From the NCBI GenBank assembly GCA_033782935.1, contig JAWQEG010000169.1:310001-374000 (forward strand): a DNA stretch of 64,000 bases. Direction: 5' to 3'. Source of the DNA: Petrolisthes cinctipes (taxonomy: Eukaryota; Arthropoda; Malacostraca; Decapoda; Porcellanidae). The notes under the pieces were generated by a model. That model was not told where the DNA came from, searched no databases, and was given only the letters and a program-made list of their open reading frames with translations. The position numbers and the translations under genes are program-made. Below are positions 1-14,400 of this stretch, piece after piece. Positions within the stretch are counted from its first letter, which is position 1; each line of letters opens with the position of its first letter.

Positions 1-137
1 TCGGGTGTTTTGAGTAAGAATTTGAGATAAAAACGGGTACAGAAGATACATGAACATATTGACTTTGGGCATCTAAAATATCGATTTTCAGCATGTTTTT
101 GGCCTGTATTTTGAAAATACTCTAACACGGAGTAGGC

Positions 138-840
138 ATGTACAGATCGCTTCAGGGACCACTAAATATCGGATTTTCGGGTGTTTTGAGCCAGAATTTG
201 AGATATAAACGGGTACAGAAGATGCATGCACATATCGACATTTGGGCACCTAAAATATCGATTTTCAGCATGTTTTGGGCCTGAATTTTGAAAATACACT
301 AACACGGAGTAGGCATTTACCGATCGCTTCTGGGACCCCTAAATATCGAAGCTTCGGGTGTTTTGGAACTGAATTTGAGATATCGACTTTTTGGCACCTA
401 AAATATCGATTTTTAGCATGTTTTTAGCCTATATTTTGAAAATATTCAAGCACGGAGTAGACATGTACAGATCGCTTCTGGGACCCCAAAATATCGAATT
501 TTCGGGTGTTTTGAGCTTGAATTTGAGATATAAACGAGTACAGAAGATGCATGCACATATCGACTTTTGGGCACCTAAAATATCGATTTGTTGCATGTTT
601 TGAGCCTATATTTTGAAAACATTCTAGCTCTGAGTAGGCATGTACAGATCGCTTCTGGGACCACAAAATATCGAATTTTCGGGTGTTTTGAGCCTGAATT
701 TGAGATATAAACGGGTACAGAAGATACAAGCACATATTGACTTTGGGCATCTAAAATATCGATTTTCAGCATGTTTTGGGCATGTATTTTGAAAATACTC
801 TAACACGGAGTAGGCATGTACAGATAGCTTATGGGACCCC
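138..840. repeat. Duplicated segment, copy 1 (offset 1,178 bp)
   Basis: This stretch recurs at about 1,316-2,018. Shared rare variants include CTTCAGGGACCACTAAATA, GGCATTTACCGATCGC, CGAAGCTTCGGG and CTTATGGGACCCC. Limits are approximate because flanking monomers are also related. To the left, bases 1-150 instead match at offset 1,002, so the other copy has one extra 176-bp monomer. Confidence 0.8.
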
Positions 841-1315
841 TAAATATCGAATTTTCGGGTGGTTTGGGACTGAATTTGAGATATCGTTTTTTTGGCACCT
901 AAAATGTCGATTTTTAGCATGTTTTTAGCCTATATTTTGAAAAAATTCTAGCACTGAGTAGGCATGTACAGACTGCTTCTGGGACCCCAAAATATTGAAT
1001 TTTCGGGTGTTTTGAGTAAGAATTTGAGATAAAAACGGGTACAGAAGATACATGAACATATTGACTTTGGGCATCTAAAATATCGATTTTCAGCATGTTT
1101 TTGGCCTGTATTTTGAAAATACTCTAACACGGAGTAGGCATGTACAGATCGCTTCTGGGACCACAAAATATCGAATTTTCGGGTGTTTTGAGCCTGAATT
1201 TGAGATATAAACGAGTATCGAAGAAGCATACACATATTGACTTTGGGCACCAAAAATATCGATTTTCAGCATGTTTTGAGCCTGAATTATGAAAATACTC
1301 TAACACGAAGTAGGC

Positions 1316-2018
1316 ATGTACAGATCGCTTCAGGGACCACTAAATATCGGATTTTCGGGTGTTTTGAGCCAGAATTTGAGATATAAACGGGTACAGAAGA
1401 TGCATGCACATATCGACATTTGGGCACCTAAAATATCGATTTTCAGCATGTTTTGGGCCTGAATTTTGAAAATACACTAACACGGAGTAGGCATTTACCG
1501 ATCGCTTCTGGGACCCCTAAATATCGAAGCTTCGGGTGTTTTGGAACTGAATTTGAGATATCGACTTTTTGGCACCTAAAATATCGATTTTTAGCATGTT
1601 TTTAGCCTATATTTTGAAAATATTCAAGCACGGAGTAGACATGTACAGATCGCTTCTGGGACCCCAAAATATCGAATTTTCGGGTGTTTTGAGCTTTAAT
1701 TTGAGATATAAACGAGTACAGAAGATGCATGCACATATCGACTTTTGGGCACCTAAAATATCGATTTGTTGCATGTTTTGAGCCTATATTTTGAAAACAT
1801 TCTAGCTCTGAGTAGGCATGTACAGATCGCTTCTGGGACCACAAAATATCGAATTTTCGGGTGTTTTGAGCCTGAATTTGAGATATAAACGGGTACAGAA
1901 GATACAAGCACATATTGACTTTGGGCATCTAAAATATCGATTTTCAGCATGTTTTGGGCATGTATTTTGAAAATACTCTAACACGGAGTAGGCATGTACA
2001 GATCGCTTATGGGACCCC
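1316..2018. repeat. Duplicated segment, copy 2 (offset 1,178 bp)
   Basis: Partner of 138-840. The offset of 1,178 bp equals one trimer (501) plus one tetramer (677). Part of this copy, about 1,250-1,600, recurs again near 2,105-2,455 at offset 855 bp (one pentamer), sharing GAATTATGAAAATAC, CACGAAGTAGG and CTTCAGGGACCAC. Confidence 0.8.
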
Positions 2019-3491
2019 AAAATATCGAATTTTCGGGTGTTTTGAGCCTGAATTTGAGATATAAACGAGTACAGAAGAGGCATGCACATATCGACTTTTG
2101 GGCACCAAAAATATCGATTTTCAGCATGTTTTGAGCCTGAATTATGAAAATACTCTAACACGAAGTAGGCATGTACAGATCGCTTCAGGGACCACAAAAT
2201 ATCGAATTTTCGGGTGTTTTGAGCCAGAATTTGAGATATAAACGGGTACAGAAGATGCATGCACATATCGACATTTGGGCACCTAAAATATCGATTTTCA
2301 GCATGTTTTGGGCCTGAATTTTGAAAATACACTAACACGGAGTAGGCATTTACCGATCGCTTCTGGGACCCCTAAATATCGAAGCTTCGGGTGTTTTGGA
2401 ACTGAATTTGAGATATCGACTTTTTGGCACCTAAAATATCGATTTTTAGCATGTTTTTAGCCTATATTTTGAAAATATTCAAGCACGTAGTAGGCATGTA
2501 CAGATCGCTTCTGGGACCCCAAAATATCGAATTTTCGGGTGTTTTGAGCTTGAATTTGAGATATCAACGAGTACAGAAGATGCATGCACATATCGACTTT
2601 TCGGCACCTAAAATATCGATTTGGAGCATGTTTTGAGCCTATATTTTGAAAACATTCTAGCTCTGAGTAGGCATGTACAGATCGCTTCTGGGACCCAAAA
2701 ATATCGAATTTTCGGGTGTTTAGGGCCAGAATTTGAGATATAAACGGGTACAGAAGATGCATTCACATATCGAGTTTTCGGCACCTAAAAGATCGATTTT
2801 CAGTATGTTTTTGGCCTGTATTTTGAAAATACTCTAATACGGATTGGCATGTACAGATCCCTTCTGGGACCCCTAAATATCGAATTTTCGGGTGTTTTGG
2901 GACTGAATTTGAGATATTGACCTTTTGGCACCTAAAAGATCGATTTTTAGCATGTTTTTAGCCTATATTTTGAAAATATTCTAGCACTGAGTAGGCATGT
3001 ACAGATTGCTTCTGGGACCCCAAAATATTGAATTTTCGGGTGTTTTGAGCCTGAATTTGAGATATAAACGGGTACAGAAGATACATGCACATATTGACTT
3101 TGGGCATCTAAAATATCGATTTTCAGCATGTTTTGGGCCTGTATTTTGAAAATACTCTAACACTGAGTAGGCATGTACAGATTGCTTCTGGGACCCCAAA
3201 ATATTGAATTTTCGGGTGTTTTGAGCCTGAATTTGAGATATAAACGGGTACTGAAGATGCATGCACATATCGACTTTTGTGCACCTAAAAGATCGATTTT
3301 CAGTATGTTTTGAGCATGTGTTTTGAAAATACTCTAACACGGAGTAGGCATGTACAGATCGCTTCTGGGACCCCTAAATATCGAATTTTCGGGTGTTTTG
3401 GGACTGAATTTGAGATATCGACTTTTTGGCACCTAAAAGATCGATTTTTAGCATGTTTTTAGCCTATATTTTGAAAATATTCTAGCACTGA

Positions 3492-5052
3492 GTAGGCATG
3501 TACAGATTGCTTCTGGAACCCCAAAATATTGAATTTTCGGGTGTTTTGAGTAAGAATTTGAGATATAAACGGGTACAGAAGATACATGAACATATTGACT
3601 TTGGGCATCTAAAATATCGATTTTCAGCATGTTTTGGGCCTGTATTTTGAAAATACTCTAAAACGGAGTAGGCATGTACAGATCGCTTCTGGGACCCCAA
3701 AATATCGAATTTTCGGGTGTTTTGAGCCTGAATTTGAGATATAAACGGGTACAGAAGATACAAGCACATATTGACTTTGGGCATCTAAAATATCGATTTT
3801 CAGCATGTTTTCGGCATGTATTTTGAAAATACTCTAACACGGAGTAGGCATGTACAGATCACTTCTGGGACCCCAAAATATCGAATTCTCGGGTGTTTTG
3901 AGCCTGAATTTGAGATATAAACGAGTACAGAAGAGGCATGCACATATCGACTTCTAGGCACCTAAAATATCGATTTTGAGCATGTTTTGAGCCTATATTT
4001 TGAAAACATTCTAGCACTGAGTAGGCATGTACAGATCGCTTCTGGGACCCCAAAATATCGAATTTTCGGGTGTTTTGAGCCTGAATTTGAGATATAAACG
4101 AGTATAGAAGATGCATACACATATTGACTTTGGGCACCAAAAATATCGATTTTCAGCATGTTTTGGGCCTGAATTATGAAAATACTCTAACACGAAGTAG
4201 GCATGTACAGATCGCTTCTGGGACCCCAAAATATCGAATTTTCGGGTGTTTAGGGCCAGAATTTGAGATATAAACGGGTACAGAAGATGCATGCACATAT
4301 CGACTTTTGTGCACCTAAAAGATCGATTTTCAGTATGTTTTTGGCCTGTATTCATAAAATACTCTAACACGGAGTAGGCATGTACAGATCGCTTCTGGGA
4401 CCCCTAAATATCGAATTTTCGGGTGGTTTGGGCCTGAATTTGATATATAAACGGGTACTGAAGATGCATGCACATATCGACATTTGGGCACCTAAAATAT
4501 CGATTTGGAGCATGTTTTGAGCCTATATTTTGAAAATATTCAAGCACGTAGTAGGCATGTACAGATCGCTTCTGGGACCCCAAAATATCGAATTTTCGGG
4601 TGTTTTGAGCTTGAATTTGAGATATAAACGAGTACAGAAGATGCATGCACATATCGACTTTTCGGCACCTAAAATATCGATTTGGAGCATGTTTTGAGCC
4701 TATATTTTGAAAACATTCTAGCTCTGAGTAGGCATGTACAGATCGCTTCTGGGACCCAAAAATATCGAATTTTCGGGTGTTTAGGGCCAGAATTTGAGAT
4801 ATAAACGGGTACAGAAGATGCATTCACATATCGAGTTTTCGGCACCTAAAAGATCGATTTTCAGTATGTTTTTGGCCTGTATTTTGAAAATACTCTAATA
4901 CGGAGTAGGCATGTACAGATCCCTTCTGGGACCCCTAAATATCGAATTTTCGGGTGTTTTGGGACTGAATTTGAGATATTGACCTTTTGGCACCTAAAAG
5001 ATCGATTTTTAGCATGTTTTTAGCCTATATTTTGAAAATATTCTAGCACTGA
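3492..5052. repeat. Nonamer HOR copy 1 (1,561 bp)
   Basis: Nine monomers with landmarks at 3,492, 3,668, 3,844, 4,021, 4,197, 4,374, 4,551, 4,728 and 4,905: eight full-length monomers and one 148-bp short monomer at the right end. It starts with a distinctive monomer containing TTGAGTAAGAATTTGAG. By eye it differs from the next copy at only about eight positions, so the duplication is recent relative to divergence between monomers. Confidence 0.9.
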
Positions 5053-6613
5053 GTAGGCATGTACAGATTGCTTCTGGGACCCCAAAATATTGAATTTTCG
5101 GGTGTTTTGAGTAAGAATTTGAGATATAAACGGGTACAGAAGATACATGAACATATTGACTTTGGGCATCTAAAATATCGATTTTCAGCATGTTTTGGGC
5201 CTGTATTTTGAAAATACTCTAAAACGGAGTAGGCATGTACAGATCGCTTCTGGGACCCCAAAATATCGAATTTTCGGGTGTTTTGAGCCTGAATTTGAGA
5301 TATAAACGGGTACAGAAGATACAAGCACATATTGACTTTGGGCATCTAAAATATCGATTTTCAGCATGTTTTCGGCATGTATTTTGAAAATACTCTAACA
5401 CGGAGTAGGCATGTACAGATCACTTCTGGGACCCCAAAATATCGAATTCTCGGGTGTTTTGAGCCTGAATTTGAGATATAAACGAGTACAGAAGAAGCAT
5501 GCACATATCGACTTTTAGGCACCTAAAATATCGATTTTGAGCATGTTTTGAGCCTATATTTTGAAAACATTCTAACACTGAGTAGGCATGTACAGATCGC
5601 TTCTGGGACCCCAAAATATCGAATTTTCGGGTGTTTTGAGCCTGAATTTGAGATATAAACGAGTATAGAAGATGCATACACATATTGACTTTGGGCACCA
5701 AAAATATCGATTTTCAGCATGTTTTGGGCCTGAATTATGAAAATACTCTAACACGAAGTAGGCATGTACAGATCGCTTCTGGGACCCCAAAATATCGAAT
5801 TTTCGGGTGTTTAGGGCCAGAATTTGAGATATAAACGGGTACAGAAGATGCATGCACATATCGACTTTTGTGCACCTAAAAGATCGATTTTCAGTATGTT
5901 TTTGGCCTGTATTCATAAAATACTCTAACACGGAGTAGGCATGTACAGATCGCTTCTGGGACCCCTAAATATCGAATTTTCGGGTGGTTTGAGCCTGAAT
6001 TTGATATATAAACGGGTACTGAAGATGCATGCACATATCGACATTTGGGCACCTAAAATATCGATTTGGAGCATGTTTTGAGCCTATATTTTGAAAATAT
6101 TCAAGCACGTAGTAGGCATGTACAGATCGCTTCTGGGACCCCAAAATATCGAATTTTCGGGTGTTTTGAGCTTGAATTTGAGATATAAACGAGTACAGAA
6201 GATGCATGCACATATCGACTTTTCGGCACCTAAAATATCGATTTGGAGCATGTTTTGAGCCTATATTTTGAAAACATTCTAGCTCTGAGTAGGCATGTAC
6301 AGATCGCTTCTGGGACCCAAAAATATCGAATTTTCGGGTGTTTAGGGCCAGAATTTGAGATATAAACGGGTACAGAAGATGCATTCGCATATCGAGTTTT
6401 CGGCACCTAAAAGATCGATTTTCAGTATGTTTTTGGCCTGTATTTTGAAAATACTCTAATACGGAGTAGGCATGTACAGATCCCTTCTGGGACCCCTAAA
6501 TATCGAATTTTCGGGTGATTTGGGACTGAATTTGAGATATTGACCTTTTGGCACCTAAAAGATCGATTTTCAGCATGTTTTGGGCCTGTATTTTGAAAAT
6601 ACTCTAACACTGA
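5053..6613. repeat. Nonamer HOR copy 2 (1,561 bp)
   Basis: Tandem partner of the preceding unit at a constant offset of 1,561 bp. Differences I noted include GAAGAGGCATGC versus GAAGAAGCATGC, CTAGCACTGAG versus CTAACACTGAG, GCATTCACAT versus GCATTCGCAT, and GGTGTTTTGGG versus GGTGATTTGGG. Similarity to copy 1 stops near 6,560, where the array switches register into the trimer domain. Confidence 0.88.
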
Positions 6614-9600
6614 GTAGGCATGTACAGATTGCTTCTGGGACCCCAAAATATTGAATTTTCGGGTGTTTTGAGCCTGAATTTGAGATATAAACGGGTACTG
6701 AAGATGCATGCACATATCGACTTTTGTGCACCTAAAAGATCGATTTTCAGTATGTTTTGAGCATGTGTTTTGAAAATACTCTAACACGGAGTAGGCATGT
6801 ACAGATCGCTTCTGGGACCCCTAAATATCGAATTTTCGGGTGTTTTGGGACTGAATTTGAGATATCGACTTTTTGGCACCAAAAAGATCGATTTTTAGCA
6901 TGTTTTTAGCCTATATTTTGAAAATATTCTAGCACTGAGTAGGCATGTACAGATTGCTTCTGGGACCCCAAAATATTGAATTTTCGGGTGTTTTGAGCCT
7001 GAATTTGATATATAAACGGGTACAGAAGATACATGCACATATTGACTTTGGGCATCTAAAATATCGATTTTCAGCATGTTTTGGGCCTGTATTTTGAAAA
7101 TACTCTAACACTGAGTAGGCATGTACAGATTGCTTCTTGGACCCCAAAATATTGATATTTCGGGTGTTTTGAGCCTGAATTTGAGATATAAACGGGTACT
7201 GAAGATGCATGCACATATCGACTTTTGTGCACCTAAAAGATCGATTTTCAGTATGTTTTGAGCATGTATTTTGAAAATACTCTAACACGGAGTAGGCATG
7301 TACAGATCGCTTCTGGGACCCCTAAATATCGAAGTTTCGGGTGTTTTGGAACTGAATTTGAGATATCGACTTTTTGGCACCTAAAAGATCGATTTTCAGT
7401 ATGTTTTTAGCCTATATTTTGAAAATATTCTAGCACGGAGTAGGCATGTACAGATCGCTTCTGGGACCCCAAAATATTGAATTTTCGAGTGTTTTGAGCT
7501 TGAATTTGAGATATAAACGAGTACAGAAGATGCATGCACATATCGACTTTTGGGCACCTAAAATATCGATTTTGAGCATGTTTTGAGCCTATATTTTGAA
7601 AACATTCTAGCTCTGAGTAGGCATGTACAGATCGCTTCTGGGACCCAAAAATATCGAATTTTCGGGTGTTTTGAGCCTGAATTTGAGATATAAACGGGTA
7701 CTGAAGATGCATGCACATATCGACTTTTGTGCACCTAAAAGATCGATTTTCAGTATGTTTTGAGCATGTATTTTGAAAATACTCTAACACGGAGTAGGCA
7801 TGTACAGATCGCTTCTGGGACCCCTAAATATCGAATTTTCGGGTGTTTTGGGACTGAATTTGAGATATCGACTTTTTGGCACCTAAAAGATCGATTTTTA
7901 GCATGTTTTTAGCCTATATTTTGAAAATATTCTAGCACTGAGTAGGCATGTACAGATTGCTTCTGGGACCCCAAAATATTGAATTTTCGGGTGTTTTGAG
8001 CCTGAATTTGAGATATAAACGGGTACAGAAGATACATGCACATATTGACTTTGGGCATCTAAAATATCGATTTTCAGCATGTTTTGGGCCTGAATTTTGA
8101 AAATACTCTAACACTGAGTAGGCATGTACAGATTGCTTCTGGGACCCCAAAATATTGATATTTCGGGTGTTTTGAGCCTGAATTTGAGATATAAACTGGT
8201 ACTGAAGATGCATGAACATATCGACTTTTGTGCACCTAAAAGATCGATTTTCAGTATGTTTTGAGCATGTATTTTGAAAATACTCTAACACGGAGTAGGC
8301 ATGTACAGATCGCTTCTGGGACCCCTAAATATCGAATTTTTGGGTGTTTTGGGACTGAATTTGAGATATCGACTTTTTGGCACCTAAAAGATCGATTTTT
8401 AGCATGTTTTTAGCCTATATTTTGAAAATATTCTAGCACTGAGTAGGCATGTACAGATTGCTTCTGGGACCCCAAAATATTGAATTTTCTGGTGTTTTGA
8501 GCCTGAATTTGAGATATAAACGAGTACAGAAGATGCATGCACATATCGACTTTTGGGCACCTAAAATATCGATTTTGAGCATGTTTTGAGCCTATATTTT
8601 TAAAACATTCTAGCTCTGGGTAGGCATGTACAGATCGCTTCTGGGACCCAAAAATATCGAATTTTCGGGTGTTTAGGGCCAGAATTTGAGATATAAACGG
8701 GTACAGAAGATGCATGCACATATCGACTTTTCGGCACCTAAAAGATCGATTTTCAGTATGTTTTTGTCCTGTATTTTGAAAATACTCAAACACAGAGTAG
8801 GCATGTACAGATCCCTTCTGGGACCCCTAAATATCGAATTTTCGGGTGTTTTGGGACTGAATTTGTGATATCGACTTTTTGGCACCTAAAAGATCGATTT
8901 TTAGCATGTTTTTAGCCTATATTTTGAAAATATTCTAGCACTGAGTAGGCATGTACAGATTGCTTCTGGGACCCCAAAATATTGAATTTTCGGGTGTTTT
9001 GAGCCTGAATTTGATATATAAACGGGTACAGAAGATACATGCACATATTGACTTTAGGCATCTAAAATATCGATTTTCAGCATGTTTTGGGCCTGTATTT
9101 TGAAAATACTCTAACACTGAGTAGGCATGTACAGATTGCTTCTGGGACCCCAAAATATTGAATTTTCGGGTGTTTTGAGCCTGAATTTGAGATATAAACG
9201 GGTACTGAAGATGCATGCACATATCGACTTTTGTGCACCTAAAAGATCGATTTTCAGTATGTTTTGAGCATGTATTTTGAAAATACTCTAACACGGAGTA
9301 GGCATGTACAGATCGCTTCTGGGACCCCTAAATATCGAATTTTCGGGTGTTTTGGGACTGAATTTGAGATATCGACTTTTTGGCACCTAAAAGATCGATT
9401 TTTAGCATGTTTTTAGCCTATATTTTGAAAATATTCTAGCACTGAGTAGGCATGTACAGATTGCTTCTGGGACCCCAAAATATTGAATTTTCGGGTGTTT
9501 TGAGCCTGAATTTGAGATATAAACGGGTACAGAAGATACATGCACATATTGACTTTGGGCATCTAAAATATCGATTTTCAGCATGTTTTGGGCCTGTATT

Positions 9601-11440
9601 TTGAAAATACTCTAACACTGAGTAGGCATGTACAGATTGCTTCTGGGACCCCAAAATATTGATATTTCGGGTGTTTTGAGCCTGAATTTGAGATATAAAC
9701 TGGTACTGAAGATGCATGAACATATCGACTTTTGTGCACCTAAAAGATCGATTTTCAGTATGTTTTAAGCATGTATTTTGAAAATACTCTAACACGGAGT
9801 AGGCATGTACAGATCGCTTCTGGGACCCCTAAATATCGAATTTTCGGGTGTTTTGGGACTGAATTTGAGATATCGACTTTTTGGCACCTAAAAGATCGAT
9901 TTTTAGCATGTTTTTAGAATATATTTTGAAAATATTCTAGCACTGAGTAGGCATGTACAGATTGCTTCTGGGACCCCAAAATATTGAATTTTCGGGTGTT
10001 TTCAGCCTGAATTTGAGATATAAACGGGTACTGAAGATGCATGCACATATCGACATTTGGGCACCAAAAATATCGATTTTCAGCATGTTTTGGGCCTGAA
10101 TTTTGAAAACATTCTAGCACTGAGTTGGCATGTACAGATCGCTTCTGGGACCCCAAAATATCAAATTTTCGGGTGTTTTGAGCCTGAATTTTAGATATAA
10201 ACGAGTATAGAAGATGCATACACATATTGACTTTGGGCACCAAAAATATCGATTTTCAGCATGTTTTGGGCCTGAATTTTGAAAATACACTAACACGGAG
10301 TAGGCATGTACCGATCGCTTCTGGGACCCCTAAATATCGAAGTTTCGGATGTTTTGGAACTGAATTTGAGATATCGACTTTTTGGCACCTAAAAGATCGA
10401 TTTTCAGTATGTTTTTAGCCTATATTTTGAAAATATTCTAGCACGGAGTAGGCATGTACAGATCGCTTCTGGGACCCCAAAATATTGAATTTTCTGGTGT
10501 TTTGAGCTTGAATTTGAGATATAAACGAGTACAGAAGATGCATGCACATATCGACTTTTGGGCACCTAAAATATCGATTTTGAGCATGTTTTGAGCCTAT
10601 ATTTTGAAAACATTCTAGCTCCGAGTAGGCATGTACAGATCGCTTCTGGGACCCAAAAATATCGAATTTTCGGGTGTTTAGGGCCAGAATTTGAGATATA
10701 AACGGGTACAGAAGATGCATGCACATATCGACTTTTCGGCACCTAAAAGATCGATTTTCAGTATGTTTTTGGCCTGTATTTTGAAAATACTCTAACACGG
10801 AGTAGGCATGTACAGATCCCTTCTGGGACCCCTAAATATCGAATTTTCGGGTGTTTTGGGACTGAATTTGAGATATCGACTTTTTGGCACCTAAAAGATC
10901 GATTTTTAGCATGTTTTTAGCCTATATTTTGAAAATATTCTAGCACTGAGTAGGCATGTACAGATTACTTCTGGGACCCCAAAATATTAAATTTTCGGGT
11001 GTTTTGAGCCTGAATTTGATATATAAACGGGTACAGAAGATACATGCACATATTGACTTTGGGCATCTAAAATATCGATTTTCAGCATGTTTTGGGCCTG
11101 TATTTTGAAAATACTCTAACACTGAGTAGGCATGTACAGATTGCTACTGGGACCCCAAAATATTGAATTTTCGGGTGTTTTGAGCCTGAATTTGAGATAT
11201 AAACGGGTACTGAAGATGCATGCACATATCGACTTTTGTGCACCTAAAAGATCGATTTTCAGTATGTTTTGAGCATGTATTTTGAAAATACTCTAACACG
11301 GAGTAGGCATGTACAGATCGCTTCTGGGACCCCTAAATATCGAATTTTCGGGTGTTTTGGGACTGAATTTGAGATATCGACTTTTTGGCACCTAAAAGAT
11401 CGATTTTTAGCATGTTTTTAGCCTTTATTTTGAAAATATT

Positions 11441-11475
11441 CTAGCACTGTATACATAGCATCTGGAACCCCAAAA
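11441..11475. repeat. Scrambled monomer start
   Basis: Here CTAGCACTG is followed by TATACATAGCATCTGGAACC in place of the usual AGTAGGCATGTACAGATTGC and so on. The monomer is about 10 bp shorter and has a local cluster of substitutions. I saw no second copy of this exact form. Confidence 0.7.
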
Positions 11476-14400
11476 TATTGAATTTTCGGGTGTTTTGAGC
11501 CTGAATTTGAGATATAAACGGGTACAGAAGATACATGCACATATTGACTTTGGGCACCAAAAATATCGATTTTCAGCATGTTTTGGGCCTGAATTTTGAA
11601 AATACTCTAACACGGAGTAGGCATGTACAGATCGCTTCTGGGACCCCAAAATATCGAATTTTCGGGTGTTTAGGGCCAGAATTTGAGATATAAACGGGTA
11701 CAGAAGATGCATGCACATATCGACTTTTGGGCACCTAAAAGATCGATTTTCAGTATGATTTTGGCCTGTATTTTGAAAATACTCTAATACGGAGTAGGCA
11801 TACACAGATACCTTCTGGGACCTCTAAATATCGAATTTTCGGGTGTTTTGGGACTGATTTTGAGATATCGATTTTTTGGCACCTAAAATGTCGATTTTTA
11901 GCATGTTTTTAGCCTATATTTTGAAAATATTCTTGCACTGAGTAGGCATGTACAGATTGCTTCTGGGACCCCAAAATATTGAATTTTCGGGTGTTTTGAG
12001 CCTGAATTTGAGATATAAACGGGTACTGAAGATACATGCACATATTGACTTTGGGCACCAAAAATATCGATTTTCTGCATGTTTTGGGCCTGAATTTTGA
12101 AAATACTCTAACACGGAGTAGGCATGTACAGATCGCTTCTGGGACCCCAAAATATTGAATTTTCGGGTGTTTTGAGCCTGAATTTGAGATATAAACGGGT
12201 ACTGAAGATGCATGCACATATCGACTTTTGGGCACCTAAAAGATCGATTTTCAGTATGTTTTTGGCCTGTATTTTGAAAATACTCTAACACGGAGTAGGC
12301 ATGTACAGATACCTTCTGGGACCTCTAAATATCGAATTTTCGGGTGTTTTGGGACTGAATTTGAGATATCGATTTTTTGGCACCTAAAATGTCGATTTTT
12401 AGCATGTTTTTAGCCTATATTTTGAAAATATTTTAGCACTGTGTAGGCATGTACAGATTGCTTCTGGGACCTTAAAATATTGAATTTTCGGGTGTTATGA
12501 GCCTGAATTTGAGATATAAACGGGTACTGAAGATGCATGCACATATCGACTTTTGGGCACCTAAAAGATCGATTTTCATTATGTTTTGAGCATGTATTTT
12601 GAAAATACTCTAACACGGAGTAGGCATGTACAGATCGCTTCTGGGACCCCAAAATATCGAATTTTCGGGTGTTTAGGGCCAGAATTTGAGATATAAACGG
12701 GTACAGAAGATGCATGCACATATCGACTTTAGGGCACCTAAAAGATCGATTTTCAGTATGTTTTTGGCATGTATTTTGAAAATACTCTAACAAGGAGTAA
12801 GCATGTACAGATACCTTCTGGGACCTCTAAATATCGAATTTTCGGGTGTTTTGGGACTGAATTTGAGATATCGATTTTTTGGCACATAAAATGTCGATTT
12901 TTAGCATGTTTTTAGCCTATATTTTGAAAATATTCTAGCACTGTGTAGGCATGTACAGATTGCTTCTGGGACCCCAAAATATTGAATTTTCGGGTGTTTT
13001 GAGCCTTAATTTGAGATATAAACGGGTACAGAAGATACATGCACATATCGACTTTCGTGCACCTACAAGATCGATTTTCAGTATGTTTTGAGCATGTATT
13101 TTGAAAATACTCTAACACGGAGTAGGCATGTACAGATCGCTTCTGGGACCCCAAAATATTGAATTTTCGGGTGTTTTGAGCCTGAATTTGAGATATAAAC
13201 TGGTACTGAAGATGCATGAACATATCGACTTTTGTGCACCTAAAAGATCGATTTTCAGTATGTTTTGAGCATGTATTTTGAAAATACTCTAACACGGAGT
13301 AGGCATGTACAGATACCTTCTGGGACCTCTAAATATTGAATTTTCGGGTGTTTTGGGACTGAATTTGAGATATCGATTTGTTGGCACCTAAAATGTCAAT
13401 TTTTAGCATGTTTTTAGCCTATATTTTGAAAATATTCTAGCACTGTGTAGGCATGTACAGATTGCTTCTGGGACCCCAAAATATTAAATTTTCGGGTGTT
13501 TTTGAGCCTTAATTTGAGATATAAACGGGTACAGAAGATACATGCACATATCGACTTTCGTGCACCTAAAAGATCGATTTTCAGTATGTTTTGAGCATGT
13601 ATTTTGAAAATACTCTAACACGGAGTAGGCATGTACAGATTGCTTCTGGGACCCCAAAATATTGAATTTTCGGGTGTTTTGAGCCTGAATTTGAGATATA
13701 AACGGGTACTGAAGATGCATGCACATATCGACTTTTGTGCACCTAAAAGATTGATTTTTAGTATGTTTTGAGCATGTTTTTTGAAAATACTCTAACACGG
13801 AGGAGGCATGTACAGATCGCTTCTGGGACCCCTAAATATCGAATTTTCGGGTGTTTTGGGACTGAATTTGAGATATCGACTTTTTGGCACCTAAAAGATC
13901 GATTTTTAGCATGTTTTTAGCCTATATTTTGAAAATATTCTAGCACTGAGTAGGCATGTACAGATTGCTTCTGGGACCCCAAAATATTGAATTTTCGGGT
14001 GTTTTGAGTAAGAATTTGAGATATAAACGAGTATAGAAGATGCATGCACATATCGACTTTTGGGCACCTAAAAGATCGATTTTCAGTATGTTTTTGGCCT
14101 GTATTTTTGAAAATACTCTAATACGGAGTAGGCATGCACAGATACCTTCTGGGACCTCTAAATATCGAATTTTCGCGTGTTTTGGGACTGAATTTGAGAT
14201 ATCGATTTTTTGGCACCAAAAATGTCGATTTTTAGCATGTTTTTAGCCTATATTTTGAAAATATTCTAGCACTGAGTAGGCATGTACAGATTGCTTCTGG
14301 GACCCCAAAATATTGAATTTTTTGGTGTTTTGAGCCTGAATTTGAGATATAAACGGGTACAGAAGATACATGCACATATTGACTTTGGGCACCAAAAATA

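Larger units (their letters stand above)
1..3491. repeat. Irregular HOR domain at the left end
   Basis: Monomers belong to the same family, but short monomers are unevenly spaced: their GAGATAT junctions fall at about 377, 878, 1,555, 2,410, 2,911 and 3,412, giving 501, 677, 855, 501 and 501 bp. Monomer variants typical of this end include TTTGTTGCATG, TTTGGAGCATG, TTTTGAAAACATTCTAGCTC and GAATTATGAAAATAC. Several overlapping duplications are superimposed. No unique sequence is present, so this is not the array edge. Confidence 0.85.

Noticed and set aside
10227..10418. Plus-strand open frames of 60-81 codons, such as this one
   Set aside because: Same repeat artefact as on the minus strand. 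They begin and end at arbitrary monomer positions and appear only where local indels remove a stop.
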